Notes: a model not told the origin generated them from the sequence alone. Shown: positions 1-6,493, numbered from the stretch's first letter. The stretch: DNA of 8,486 bases from Clostridiales bacterium (GCA_019418195.1 DYCJ01000096.1:1-8486), one strand, 5' to 3'. A program made the numbers and translations.

Positions 1-126
1 CATCTCACCTGCGTGACCGGAACATCTTTCAAGACTTTTACATTAGATAAATCTCTCGAACATGTCTGGGATGAGACGGCAGAAAAATTTCTGCATCAGA
101 AGGGAATTCCATTCGAAAAGATATAA
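1..126 (+). CDS. C-terminal 41 codons of an unidentified protein
   Basis: Frame 1 is open from the window edge to a TAA at 124-126 and gives 41 residues ending in KGIPFEKI. The tail has a helical look, with HVWDETAEKFLHQKG near the end. I do not recognise the family, and the fragment is too short to infer a function. The reading frame is believable because the stop is followed at once by a rho-independent terminator and because no competing minus-strand gene occupies this stretch. It converges with htpG. Confidence 0.6.
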   Translation, partial: HLTCVTGTSFKTFTLDKSLEHVWDETAEKFLHQKGIPFEKI

Positions 127-180
127 AAACCCGATGACTGAGAACTCTCTTTGAGTTTTCTGTCACCGGGTTTCTTTTAT
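127..180. terminator. Bidirectional rho-independent terminator
   Basis: An imperfect 20-bp stem pairs 128-147 with 153-172, with 17 Watson-Crick pairs, one G-T wobble and a 5-nt loop. On the plus strand it is followed by TTTCTTTT. On the minus strand the A-run at 125-129 gives a T-run. It sits between the convergent partial gene (stop at 126) and htpG (stop at 209) and probably serves both. Confidence 0.85.
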
Positions 181-208
181 CTGTCTGGCAGAATTTACTT
201 CTGCGTCA

Positions 209-2227
209 TTATTTTGTTAGCAGCATCATGATATCATTGCTCCGCTGTACAAATGCCGTCATCTCCTCCGGGCTGAGCGGTTTGTGCGCAAGCATTGCCA
301 GATCGTAGAGCTGTTTGCAGATGATCGGCACATTCTTGCTGCGTTTATGTTCCACAAGGAACTGAACCAGCGGGTGGTTCGCATTCAGGATCAGTGTAGC
401 CTGAGTACCGAACATGGACGGATCCATGCCGCTCATGCCATACATCTTCATCATCTCGGCCATACGTCTCTCCTGCTCGGAAAGCACTGCCATGGATGCG
501 ACTTTGTCGTCTTTTAACTTCTCGACTTTCACATCAAGTTTGTCGTTGCCCAGCTCTTTGCGGAAAATCTCCACAAGGCTGTCCGTTGTCTTCTGGAATG
601 CCTCTTTCTCATCTTCTGCCACTTCGTCTTTCAGTGACTCGTGAACATCCGCATCGATCCTCAGGAACTGTACGTCCTGATGTTTCTGCTCCAGATAAGT
701 AACAAATGCGGAATCGATGTTGTGTGTCAGGATGATCGCATCCTGTCCCTGGGCTTTGAACATATTAATGTACTGGCTCTGCTGCACTTCATCGGTCACG
801 TAATAGATGCTGGTCTTCTTTTCTTCTTTATTGGAATCCTCTCCGCGCTCAGAAGTCTCTGCTGCGTCTGCATCCTCGCCTTTACTCTCTTTGATCACAT
901 CCTCCAGAGTCAGATACTTGTGATCCAGATTCTTGTAGATCATGGAGTCTTTCATCTTCTCGCCGAACTTCTCGTCTTTGAGGCATCCGAACTTGATGAA
1001 CGGGCTGATATCGTCCCAGTATTTCTCATAATCCTCGCGGTCTGTCTTGAACATTCCAACGAGTTTATCTGCTACTTTCTTGGAAATGTAATCTGCAACT
1101 TTATTCACAAAACCATCGTTCTGCAGTGCACTTCTGGATACATTCAGCGGCAGATCCGGGCAGTCAATGACTCCCTTCAGTACCATCAGGAATTCCGGGA
1201 TCACTTCTTTGATGTTATCCGCAATGAATACCTGATTGTTGTACAGCTTGATCGTTCCTTCAATGGATTCATACTCTGTATTGATCTTCGGAAAATACAG
1301 GATACCCTTTAAGTTAAACGGATAGTCCATATTCAGATGGATCCAGAACAGAGGCTCCTTATAATCCATAAATACCTTGCGGTAGAATGCGATATACTCG
1401 TCTTTTGTACACTCGCTCGGGTTCTTTGCCCACAGCGGATGGATATCGCTGATAGAGACCGGACGTTTCACGATCTTGACTTTCTTCTTCGGCTCGCCCT
1501 CTTCTCCCTCTTTCTTCTCTTCTTCGATGTGCTCAACCACTTCGTCTGTATCAAGCAGGTCTTCCTCATCTATCGTCTCATACTCAGGCTCTGCATTTGC
1601 TTTGGAAAGGAAGATCTCTACCGGCATAAATGAGCAATACTTCTCGAGCACTTCCCTTGCGCGGTACTCATTGGCGAATTCGAGGCTGTCTTCGTTCAGA
1701 TACAGTGTGATCTCGGTGCCGACCGTCGTCTTGCTTCCGTCCTGCATCTCATACTCCGTGCCGCCCTGGCTTGCCCAGTGTACCGGCGTCGCTCCTTCTT
1801 TATAAGAAAGCGTATCAATCTGGACTTCATCCGCTACCATGAACGCCGAATAAAATCCGAGACCGAAATGTCCGATCATATCATCCTCTGTCGTTTTATC
1901 TTTATATTTCTCAAGGAACTGTGTCGCACCGGAAAAAGCAATCTGTGTGATATACTCTTCCACCTCGTCTGCAGTCATACCGAGACCGTTATCGATGAAC
2001 TTCATCGTCTTCTCTTCCGGGTTGACAATAACTTCAATCTTCGGCTTGTATCCCTCCGGGAGCTCATACTCGCCCATCATGTCCAGCTTCTTGAGCTTCG
2101 TGATCGCATCGCATCCGTTAGAGATCATCTCACGGACAAAGATGTCGTGATCCGAATATACCCATTTCTTTATAATAGGAAATATATTTTCACTGTCAAT
2201 TGATAATGTTCCCTTTTTCACTGCCAT
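209..2227 (-). CDS. htpG: Molecular chaperone HtpG (bacterial Hsp90)
   Basis: HtpG is a cytosolic, dimeric, ATP-driven chaperone that remodels late folding intermediates. The 672-aa product has the GHKL ATPase domain first: RE(33)MISN(37)GCD(40)A carries the hydrolysis Glu and the Mg-binding Asn, D79NGLGM binds adenine, and IGHFGLGF (118-125) is the lid glycine motif. The middle domain carries the catalytic Arg in LNVSR365SALQ. A Met-rich amphipathic segment in the C-terminal domain (around MMKMYGMSGMDPSM) fits the client-contact and dimerisation region. It is longer than the 624 aa of E. coli because of two acidic, charged inserts at about 213-255 (between N and middle domains) and 447-471. 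The ATG at 2227 is chosen over an in-frame GTG at 2236 because AGAGGAG (2236-2242) lies 8 nt before the ATG, whereas the GTG overlaps that site. A promoter and a CIRCE operator lie upstream. The identification is secure. Confidence 0.97.
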   Translation of the reverse strand: MAVKKGTLSIDSENIFPIIKKWVYSDHDIFVREMISNGCDAITKLKKLDMMGEYELPEGYKPKIEVIVNPEEKTMKFIDNGLGMTADEVEEYITQIAFSGATQFLEKYKDKTTEDDMIGHFGLGFYSAFMVADEVQIDTLSYKEGATPVHWASQGGTEYEMQDGSKTTVGTEITLYLNEDSLEFANEYRAREVLEKYCSFMPVEIFLSKANAEPEYETIDEEDLLDTDEVVEHIEEEKKEGEEGEPKKKVKIVKRPVSISDIHPLWAKNPSECTKDEYIAFYRKVFMDYKEPLFWIHLNMDYPFNLKGILYFPKINTEYESIEGTIKLYNNQVFIADNIKEVIPEFLMVLKGVIDCPDLPLNVSRSALQNDGFVNKVADYISKKVADKLVGMFKTDREDYEKYWDDISPFIKFGCLKDEKFGEKMKDSMIYKNLDHKYLTLEDVIKESKGEDADAAETSERGEDSNKEEKKTSIYYVTDEVQQSQYINMFKAQGQDAIILTHNIDSAFVTYLEQKHQDVQFLRIDADVHESLKDEVAEDEKEAFQKTTDSLVEIFRKELGNDKLDVKVEKLKDDKVASMAVLSEQERRMAEMMKMYGMSGMDPSMFGTQATLILNANHPLVQFLVEHKRSKNVPIICKQLYDLAMLAHKPLSPEEMTAFVQRSNDIMMLLTK

Positions 2228-2235
2228 ATTGAACA

Positions 2236-2242
2236 CTCCTCT
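2236..2242 (-). promoter_or_regulatory. htpG ribosome binding site
   Basis: AGAGGAG on the minus strand, 8 nt before the ATG at 2227. It decides the start: the upstream GTG at 2236 that would add MFN overlaps this site and cannot use it. Confidence 0.85.
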
Positions 2243-2299
2243 TCTTCAAAATTCAGCGGCCGCGCAGCAGAAAAAACGCCTCCGCCCTGCCTAAGAGAC

Positions 2300-2328
2300 A
2301 TTCTAGCTCAGGGGAAAACAAAAGTCAA
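2300..2328 (-). promoter_or_regulatory. Sigma-A-type promoter of htpG
   Basis: On the minus strand a TTGACT -35 box (2328-2323) and a TAGAAT -10 box (2305-2300) are separated by exactly 17 bp. Transcription would start near 2293, giving a leader of about 65 nt. The boxes are close to consensus. The CIRCE operator begins 7 bp upstream of the -35 box. Confidence 0.8.
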
Positions 2329-2335
2329 TAGAAAA

Positions 2336-2362
2336 TTAGCACTCTTTTCAAACGAGTGCTAA
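2336..2362. promoter_or_regulatory. CIRCE operator (HrcA binding site)
   Basis: A perfect match to the CIRCE consensus TTAGCACTC-N9-GAGTGCTAA: left arm 2336-2344, 9-nt spacer 2345-2353, right arm 2354-2362. CIRCE is the operator of the heat-shock repressor HrcA, best known ahead of groESL and dnaK operons. Here it lies about 110 bp before the htpG start codon and 12 bp after the stop of the upstream AlbA_2 gene. HrcA control of htpG is therefore the natural inference. Confidence 0.95.
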
Positions 2363-2374
2363 CAAATCTAACTA

Positions 2375-3895
2375 TCATATTTTATCTGAAGAATCACTTT
2401 CTGCTGTTTTTCTGTACTTGCGGCCTCTATTTTTTCCTGTCGCCTCTATTTTCTTAAACCATATTAGTTCTCTCGCCAATTCACGGGCTCTCGTTTCTTT
2501 TACCCCAAGAAATTCCGCTATCTCACCTATCCTATATTCTCTGTCCGCCTCCATACATTCTATTATTTTATCTAACTGCTGTCGGGTTTTCTTTGTAATT
2601 TTCTTTTTATCAGCATTTTTTATCAGCGCTTTTTTATCAGCGCTTTTTATCAGCGCTTTTTTATCAACGCTTTTTACAAATGATAATTTCAAAACAGTCC
2701 TGTCGGGTCCGTACTCTTCTATGACCTCTGGCTGTTTCCATCCCTGCTGTTCCCACACACTGTATATATCCGGCACACCGCTGCCGGCTCTCTCTCCAAT
2801 ACCTATTAAATTAAACATCTTCATCAATGCTTTATTTCTGGGATCGGAAATACCTCCTTTGAGCATCTGTGCTTTTCCAGTCCGAATGCTTCCCGGATTC
2901 TCCATTACGATAGAATCTGCATCTTTCCGGATCACAATTCCTCTTGGGAAATAAAAGTCTGTATTTACGATACAGTTTGCCAAAGCTTCTCTCAATGCCT
3001 TGTGTACAGGTGTATCATCTACCCGAGTTATACCATCCAGCTTAAAAGGAATCTTCAGATCTTTTACAAGTTTTCCATAAACACGGAAGAAAAAATCAAA
3101 TAAATTCCCCGTCCAGTCGCCCGAGCTGGACTGCAGTCTGTCCGTCCAACGGATCGTCGGATCGAGCACTTCCCGGTAGTCAAGAAAATACTCGGGAAAT
3201 TCATATAAAATCTTATACTCCTCTCCAAACATAAGAAGTCCGGCAGCCGTAGGATGTAAAGTATGGTCTCTGGCAGACATCCTCGCGGCGCCTATTCTCT
3301 CCAGATACTCTTCATCGCTCAGCCTTTCCCATACATGTTCTGTCCGATACGCCATATGTCTGTTCCGATATGCATGTACAGTCTCTGAATTGAGTACGTC
3401 AAGAGACATATCCTGTAAAATTTTCATATCTGCAGTTTCTTCCGGCTGATCCCTGAGCATCGCGAGCACCTCGCTGCGGTCGCAGTGATAATCTCCCTCC
3501 CAGTTTCTGCGAAAAGTTCCGCTAAACATATCTCCGTTTATATATACCGGCTTCTGTTCACGCTTCGCCTTCGGGACATGGATAACCATTATATCGCCGC
3601 TGTTTTCTTCAAATATCTCCACGTCATTGTCTGTCAGCAGATTTATTGAGACCTTATTTTTATTGTTAATTGTATCCCAGAAGTCTTTTCGCAGTTTTGC
3701 CGGATTTTTCAGTCCGGTCATATACCAGCTGCCGTCTTTATTTTCCTTTACGCCGAGGATAATGACTCCGCCATAGCAGTTAGCAAAAGCCGAGTATGTC
3801 TCCCATAATGAATTTGGAAGTCCGTCTTTTGCTTTTTTGACCTCGCGACGGTTATCCTCACGGTAAGAGTCAAATTGCGACATATCAAAATTCAC
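2375..3895 (-). CDS. AlbA_2 (Schlafen-type) domain, ATP-binding-fold protein with C-terminal winged helix
   Basis: A 506-aa cytosolic protein of the family often annotated as 'ATP-binding protein' or 'putative DNA-binding/transcriptional regulator'. Three regions are visible. Residues about 8-140 are an AlbA_2 domain (REVKK, then LPNSLWETYSAFANCYGGVIILGV). Residues about 296-400 match the HATPase_c_4 type (REALAN 302-307, ENPGS, IGERAGSG near 369-373). Residues about 437-500 look like a winged helix with IGEIAEFLGVKETRAREL. Between the last two lies a Lys-rich linker of repeated DKKALIK units. The GTG at 3895 is preferred because GAGGTGA (3901-3907) sits 5 nt before it; an in-frame ATG at 3916 has no visible binding site but remains possible (513 aa). 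Members of this family are commonly linked to regulation or mobile and defence loci; no partner here proves such a role. The biological function is unknown. Confidence 0.85.
   Translation of the reverse strand: MNFDMSQFDSYREDNRREVKKAKDGLPNSLWETYSAFANCYGGVIILGVKENKDGSWYMTGLKNPAKLRKDFWDTINNKNKVSINLLTDNDVEIFEENSGDIMVIHVPKAKREQKPVYINGDMFSGTFRRNWEGDYHCDRSEVLAMLRDQPEETADMKILQDMSLDVLNSETVHAYRNRHMAYRTEHVWERLSDEEYLERIGAARMSARDHTLHPTAAGLLMFGEEYKILYEFPEYFLDYREVLDPTIRWTDRLQSSSGDWTGNLFDFFFRVYGKLVKDLKIPFKLDGITRVDDTPVHKALREALANCIVNTDFYFPRGIVIRKDADSIVMENPGSIRTGKAQMLKGGISDPRNKALMKMFNLIGIGERAGSGVPDIYSVWEQQGWKQPEVIEEYGPDRTVLKLSFVKSVDKKALIKSADKKALIKNADKKKITKKTRQQLDKIIECMEADREYRIGEIAEFLGVKETRARELARELIWFKKIEATGKNRGRKYRKTAESDSSDKI
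2604..2675. repeat. 13/14-nt tandem repeat inside the AlbA_2 gene
   Basis: Five near-identical units built around a T5-6 run plus ATCAGC(GC) start at 2609, 2622, 2636, 2649 and 2663, so the spacing alternates 13, 14, 13, 14. Each pair is 27 nt, and the coding strand reads the same DNA unit in two frames as ..ADKK and ALIK. The result is a 9-aa protein repeat (VDKKALIK/SADKKALIK/NADKKKITK) linking the ATPase-like domain to the winged helix. Confidence 0.9.
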
Positions 3896-3900
3896 AGATT

Positions 3901-3908
3901 TCACCTCT
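3901..3908 (-). promoter_or_regulatory. Ribosome binding site deciding a GTG start
   Basis: The minus strand reads AGAGGTGA here, 5 nt before GTG at 3895. No purine-rich site precedes the longer in-frame ATG at 3916. This supports the shorter N-terminus beginning MNFDMSQFD. Confidence 0.6.
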
Positions 3909-3950
3909 TTCCACATGCAGTCATTTTATCACACTTATCATCTTTAATAT

Positions 3951-3986
3951 ATAAAATGAGGATGTTAGAAACTAATCAAACATCCT
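3951..3986 (-). terminator. Probable terminator after ppiB
   Basis: On the minus strand a perfect 8-bp stem (3986-3979 with 3966-3959, AGGATGTT/AACATCCT) with a 12-nt loop is followed by CATTTTATAT. It lies 10 nt past the ppiB stop. The T-run is weak, so readthrough into the AlbA_2 gene is possible. Confidence 0.55.
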
Positions 3987-3996
3987 GCATAATTTT

Positions 3997-4515
3997 TTAT
4001 ATGCGTTCCGGCTCTTCGTATTCTTCTCCGAATGTCTCTACGGTCACTTTCTTCATTCTCTGATCTTCAAGCGGACGGTCTCTGAAGTCTGTCGCTGTCT
4101 CCGCAATCTTGTTGACTACATCCATACCCTCGATGATCTTTCCGAACGCGGCATATGCTCCGTCGAGATGAGGAGATTTTTCATGCATGATAAAGAACTG
4201 GCTTCCTGCGGAATCCGGATGCATTGCTCTCGCCATGGAAAGCACTCCCGGATCATGTGCGAGGCCGTTCTTAAACCCGTTCTGGGCGAATTCTCCCTTG
4301 ATCGAGTATCCCGGGCCGCCTGTTCCGGTTCCCTGCGGGCATCCGCCCTGAATCATGAATCCGCGGATGACGCGGTGGAAGATCAGGCCGTCATAAAAGC
4401 CCTTATTGATCAGTGAAATAAAGTTTCTCACCGTATTCGGTGCAATTTCCGGATAAAGTTCGGCTTTCATAATATCGCCGTTTTCCATTTCAATTGTCAC
4501 AACTGGATTTGCCAT
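3997..4515 (-). CDS. ppiB: Peptidyl-prolyl cis-trans isomerase, cyclophilin type
   Basis: A cytosolic cyclophilin of 172 aa that catalyses cis-trans isomerisation of X-Pro bonds during folding. It has no signal peptide. The active site is visible: FHR48VIRGF53MIQ56GG, the MARA stretch at 94-97 and SAGSQFFI (102-109), followed by FGKIIEGMDVV. Length and motif order match single-domain bacterial PpiB. The ATG at 4515 is preceded by AAAGGGG (4524-4530) with an 8-nt gap, which fixes the start. The open frame continues upstream without a stop to 4986 because it runs into the remnant of another gene, so automatic callers may report a false 329-aa fusion. No strong promoter is seen directly ahead; transcription may come from the extended -10 at 5044-5052 through the remnant. 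The acidic tail EEYEEPERI is not unusual. Confidence 0.95.
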   Translation of the reverse strand: MANPVVTIEMENGDIMKAELYPEIAPNTVRNFISLINKGFYDGLIFHRVIRGFMIQGGCPQGTGTGGPGYSIKGEFAQNGFKNGLAHDPGVLSMARAMHPDSAGSQFFIMHEKSPHLDGAYAAFGKIIEGMDVVNKIAETATDFRDRPLEDQRMKKVTVETFGEEYEEPERI

Positions 4516-4620
4516 AGTGTATTCCCCTTTTCTATATAATAAGATATTTCGGCGCCGGCGCACAGTTTTGGATACAGTCCCCGGCACGGCTATTGTAGCG
4601 GATTTCCTCCTGCCCGTCAA

Positions 4621-5012
4621 TCTTCCGCTGTCGATATGCTGCCGGATAAATGTCTCTGCAGTCTCACAGCTTTCTCCGCCTGAGAGTTCCTCCATTATAA
4701 TTCCATGTTCCCCGCAGTCACTGAGATAGTTTCCGAATCCCTCCGTGAACATCCAAAGTTTGTTGACGCCGTTGACCCGGGGCTTCAGGTACGGTTTCAT
4801 TTTCATGGAGAAGTCCACGTAATCCCTGCGGGAAAGATTTCTGACGTCAAACGGATACAGATGCTCCATCCCCTGATGCAGCGCCAGATAAATACAGCAG
4901 TCGCATGCCGTCGCCGCTTCGCATCCCCCGATATACATAACTACGTTCTTAAACCACTCCTGACTGCCGCCGACCGCTCCGTCCACGGAAAATATTCCAG
5001 AATTTTCTTCAT
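4621..5012 (-). pseudogene. Frameshifted, truncated gene remnant (papain-like or C39-like hypothetical protein)
   Basis: The frame from 4986 reads VDGAVGGSQEWF, then IGGCEAATACDCCIYLAL, YPFDVRNLSRRDYVDFSMKMK and FIRQHIDSGR. This resembles the N-terminal half of a Lachnospiraceae hypothetical-protein family that I recall as roughly twice this length, with a Cys after GG that could be a protease nucleophile; this assignment is from memory and tentative. Two defects are visible. The only ATG with a ribosome binding site (5012, AGGAAAGG upstream) starts MKKILEYF in the neighbouring frame; adding one T to the T4 run at 4989-4992 would join it as MKKILEYFSVDGAVGG. The similarity then stops at about 4621, where the sequence becomes Arg-rich and runs into ppiB. 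The C-terminal half is missing. Confidence 0.6.
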
Positions 5013-5043
5013 TTATACATGCCGCCTTTCCTGTTTCCCCGTA

Positions 5044-5052
5044 ATTATAGCA
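5044..5052 (-). promoter_or_regulatory. Extended -10 promoter for the remnant and ppiB
   Basis: The minus strand reads TGCTATAAT, a perfect extended -10 (TGnTATAAT). The -35 region 17 bp further up (GGCTGT-like) is poor, as is common with extended -10 promoters. Transcription would begin near 5037, just ahead of the remnant start codon at 5012, and run on to ppiB. Confidence 0.6.
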
Positions 5053-5124
5053 TATTTATGCCGCTGACAGCCCTGTATGGTCGAAATGTACATTATTTTT
5101 CTTTTTTTTTAGTCACTCGTTACA

Positions 5125-5153
5125 TTGTCCGTTTTTGTCTTCAGGATTATACT
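5125..5153 (+). promoter_or_regulatory. Promoter of ugpC/msmX
   Basis: TTGTCC (5125-5130), a 17-bp spacer and TATACT (5148-5153). The expected start is near 5160, giving a leader of about 40 nt with AAGGAGG at 5185-5191, 9 nt before the ATG at 5201. A T10-type run at about 5099-5110 lies just upstream. Confidence 0.75.
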
Positions 5154-5200
5154 GATTTCAGATTCAACGAAAACAATTATTTTTAAGGAGGCTACATAAA

Positions 5201-6313
5201 ATGGCAAGCTTATCACTTGAGGGCATTCAGAAAATTTACCCGAACGGATTCCACGCAGTTAAAGACTTCAATCTTGAGATTGAAGACAAAGAATTTATCA
5301 TCTTCGTAGGACCTTCAGGATGTGGTAAATCTACAACACTTCGTATGATCGCAGGTCTGGAGGATATCTCCGGCGGTACACTGAAGATCGACGGTAAAGT
5401 TATGAACGATGTAGAGCCGAAAGACCGTGATATCGCGATGGTATTCCAGAACTACGCTCTGTATCCGCATATGACAGTATATGATAACATGGCATTCGGA
5501 CTGAAACTTCGTAAAGTTCCGAAAGACGAAATTGATAAGAAAGTCCGCGAAGCAGCAAGAATCCTTGACCTTGAGAAACTGCTTGACCGTAAACCGAAGG
5601 CTCTTTCCGGTGGACAGAGACAGCGTGTTGCTATGGGACGTGCGATCGTTCGTAATCCAAAAGTATTCCTTATGGACGAACCTCTTTCCAACCTGGATGC
5701 AAAACTGAGAGTTCAGATGCGTATCGAGATTTCCAAACTTCATGAGAATCTGGGTGCTACGATCATCTACGTAACACATGACCAGACAGAGGCTATGACA
5801 CTTGGTACAAGAATCGTTGTTATGAAAGACGGTGTTGTTCAGCAGGTAGATACACCTCAGAACCTTTACAATACACCGTGCAACCTGTTCGTAGCAGGAT
5901 TCATCGGATCTCCGCAGATGAACTTCATGGATGCTGTATGTAAAGTAAACGGACAGGACGTAACTCTTACAGTCGGCGAGCACGTATTGAAAGTACCGGC
6001 TTCCAAGAAGAAAGCACTCATCGAAGGCGGATACGACGGAAAGACAGTTGTTCTCGGAATCCGTCCTGAGGATGTACATGATTCAGAAGCATTCATCAGC
6101 AACTCACCGGACAGCGTGATCACATCTACGATCAAAGTTTACGAGCTGCTCGGCGCTGAAGTATTCCTGTACTTCGATGTAGAAGGAACACAGATGACAG
6201 CACGTGTAAATCCGCGTACAACACTGAGAACAGGTGACAAAGCTGTATTCGCACTCGACATGGAAAAGATCCATGTATTCGACAAAGAGACAGAGTTGAC
6301 GATTACAAACTAA
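5201..6313 (+). CDS. ugpC: ABC transporter ATP-binding protein, UgpC/MsmX/MalK family
   Basis: The cytosolic ATPase subunit of carbohydrate (CUT1-type) ABC importers; 370 aa, the usual length for MalK/MsmX. Visible motifs are Walker A GPSGCGKST (37-45), the Q-loop at Q83 (FQNYALYPHMTVYDN), signature LSGGQRQR (135-142), Walker B VFLMDEP with D159/E160, the D-loop SNLD (163-166) and the switch His in THDQTEA (H193). After about residue 235 comes the TOBE/MalK-type regulatory domain (GIRPEDVHDSEAF). No permease or binding-protein gene adjoins it, and it has its own promoter and terminator, so it is probably a shared ATPase for several sugar importers, as MsmX in Bacillus and MsmK in streptococci. 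It could equally be named msmX. Its codons (AAC, CGT, GGT, GAC) look more selected than those of its neighbours, which suggests high expression. Confidence 0.93.
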   Translation: MASLSLEGIQKIYPNGFHAVKDFNLEIEDKEFIIFVGPSGCGKSTTLRMIAGLEDISGGTLKIDGKVMNDVEPKDRDIAMVFQNYALYPHMTVYDNMAFGLKLRKVPKDEIDKKVREAARILDLEKLLDRKPKALSGGQRQRVAMGRAIVRNPKVFLMDEPLSNLDAKLRVQMRIEISKLHENLGATIIYVTHDQTEAMTLGTRIVVMKDGVVQQVDTPQNLYNTPCNLFVAGFIGSPQMNFMDAVCKVNGQDVTLTVGEHVLKVPASKKKALIEGGYDGKTVVLGIRPEDVHDSEAFISNSPDSVITSTIKVYELLGAEVFLYFDVEGTQMTARVNPRTTLRTGDKAVFALDMEKIHVFDKETELTITN

Positions 6314-6328
6314 TGTTTTAAAATTGGG

Positions 6329-6382
6329 ATAGCAGCTGAGCGGCAGCAAAGATGCTATTCACCGCTGGTCAGCCTGACCGGC
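6329..6382 (+). other. Structured untranslated stretch with competing hairpins and a 19-bp palindrome
   Basis: Just after ugpC, ATAGCA (6329-6334) pairs with TGCTAT (6353-6358) around an inner GCTG/CAGC stem (6335-6338, 6344-6347). The alternative pairing AGCGG (6339-6343) with CCGCT (6362-6366) would break the inner stem. Next, GCTGGTCAG (6364-6372) and CTGACCGGC (6374-6382) form a 9+1+9 dyad with one G-T wobble, which looks more like a protein operator than a terminator. The role is unknown: 3' UTR of ugpC or control region of the downstream regulator. Confidence 0.45.
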
Positions 6383-6413
6383 AAGCTTACCGCTTATCTA
6401 TCATAATATGAGG

Positions 6414-6446
6414 GGCTGCACTTGGGCAACGAGTGCAGCCTTTTTT
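6414..6446 (+). terminator. Strong rho-independent terminator
   Basis: GGCTGCACT (6414-6422) and AGTGCAGCC (6432-6440) form a perfect 9-bp stem, extendable by a T-G and a G-C pair, followed by TTTTTT (6441-6446). It ends ugpC transcripts, or acts as an attenuator if the pucR promoter lies upstream of it. Confidence 0.9.
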
Positions 6447-6458
6447 ATCAGATGGGAG

Positions 6459-6478
6459 AAGACTTGCGAACGAGTCTT
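6459..6478 (+). other. Compact hairpin in the pucR leader
   Basis: AAGACTTG and CGAGTCTT form an 8-bp stem (one T-G wobble) closed by a CGAA tetraloop. There is no T-run. Its upper part, CTTG-loop-AACGAGT, repeats the upper part of the terminator hairpin 36 nt upstream. It ends 5 nt before the ribosome binding site of the regulator. Confidence 0.5.
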
Positions 6479-6483
6479 GAAAC

Positions 6484-6490
6484 GGAGAAG
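6484..6490 (+). promoter_or_regulatory. Ribosome binding site of the PucR-type gene
   Basis: GGAGAAG, with GGAG ending 6 nt before ATG at 6494. It rules out the longer open frame that begins inside the terminator hairpin at 6422 and the ATG at 6452, which has no such site. Confidence 0.75.
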
Positions 6491-6493
6491 AGA

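Noticed and set aside
641..1312. 223-aa plus-strand open frame
   Set aside because: Antisense shadow of htpG, without ribosome binding site or recognisable motifs.
2604..2675. CRISPR-like repeat array
   Set aside because: Units are only 13-14 nt, directly adjacent without spacers, and lie inside a coding frame.
2418..2954. 178-aa plus-strand open frame with hydrophobic repeats
   Set aside because: Antisense shadow of the AlbA_2 gene; the hydrophobic repeats are the reverse of its Lys-rich linker.
3997..4986. A single 329-aa fusion protein with a C-terminal cyclophilin domain
   Set aside because: A good ribosome binding site (4524-4530) precedes the internal ATG at 4515, and the upstream part is an interrupted remnant whose GTG start has no binding site.
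5315..6079. 254-aa minus-strand open frame
   Set aside because: It lies wholly inside the ugpC gene, antisense, with Cys/Ser-rich composition and no family likeness; it is a shadow caused by codon bias.
6422..6493. Longer N-terminus for the PucR-type protein
   Set aside because: The extension starts inside the terminator hairpin and T-run and has no ribosome binding site; GGAG sits 6 nt before the ATG at 6494.
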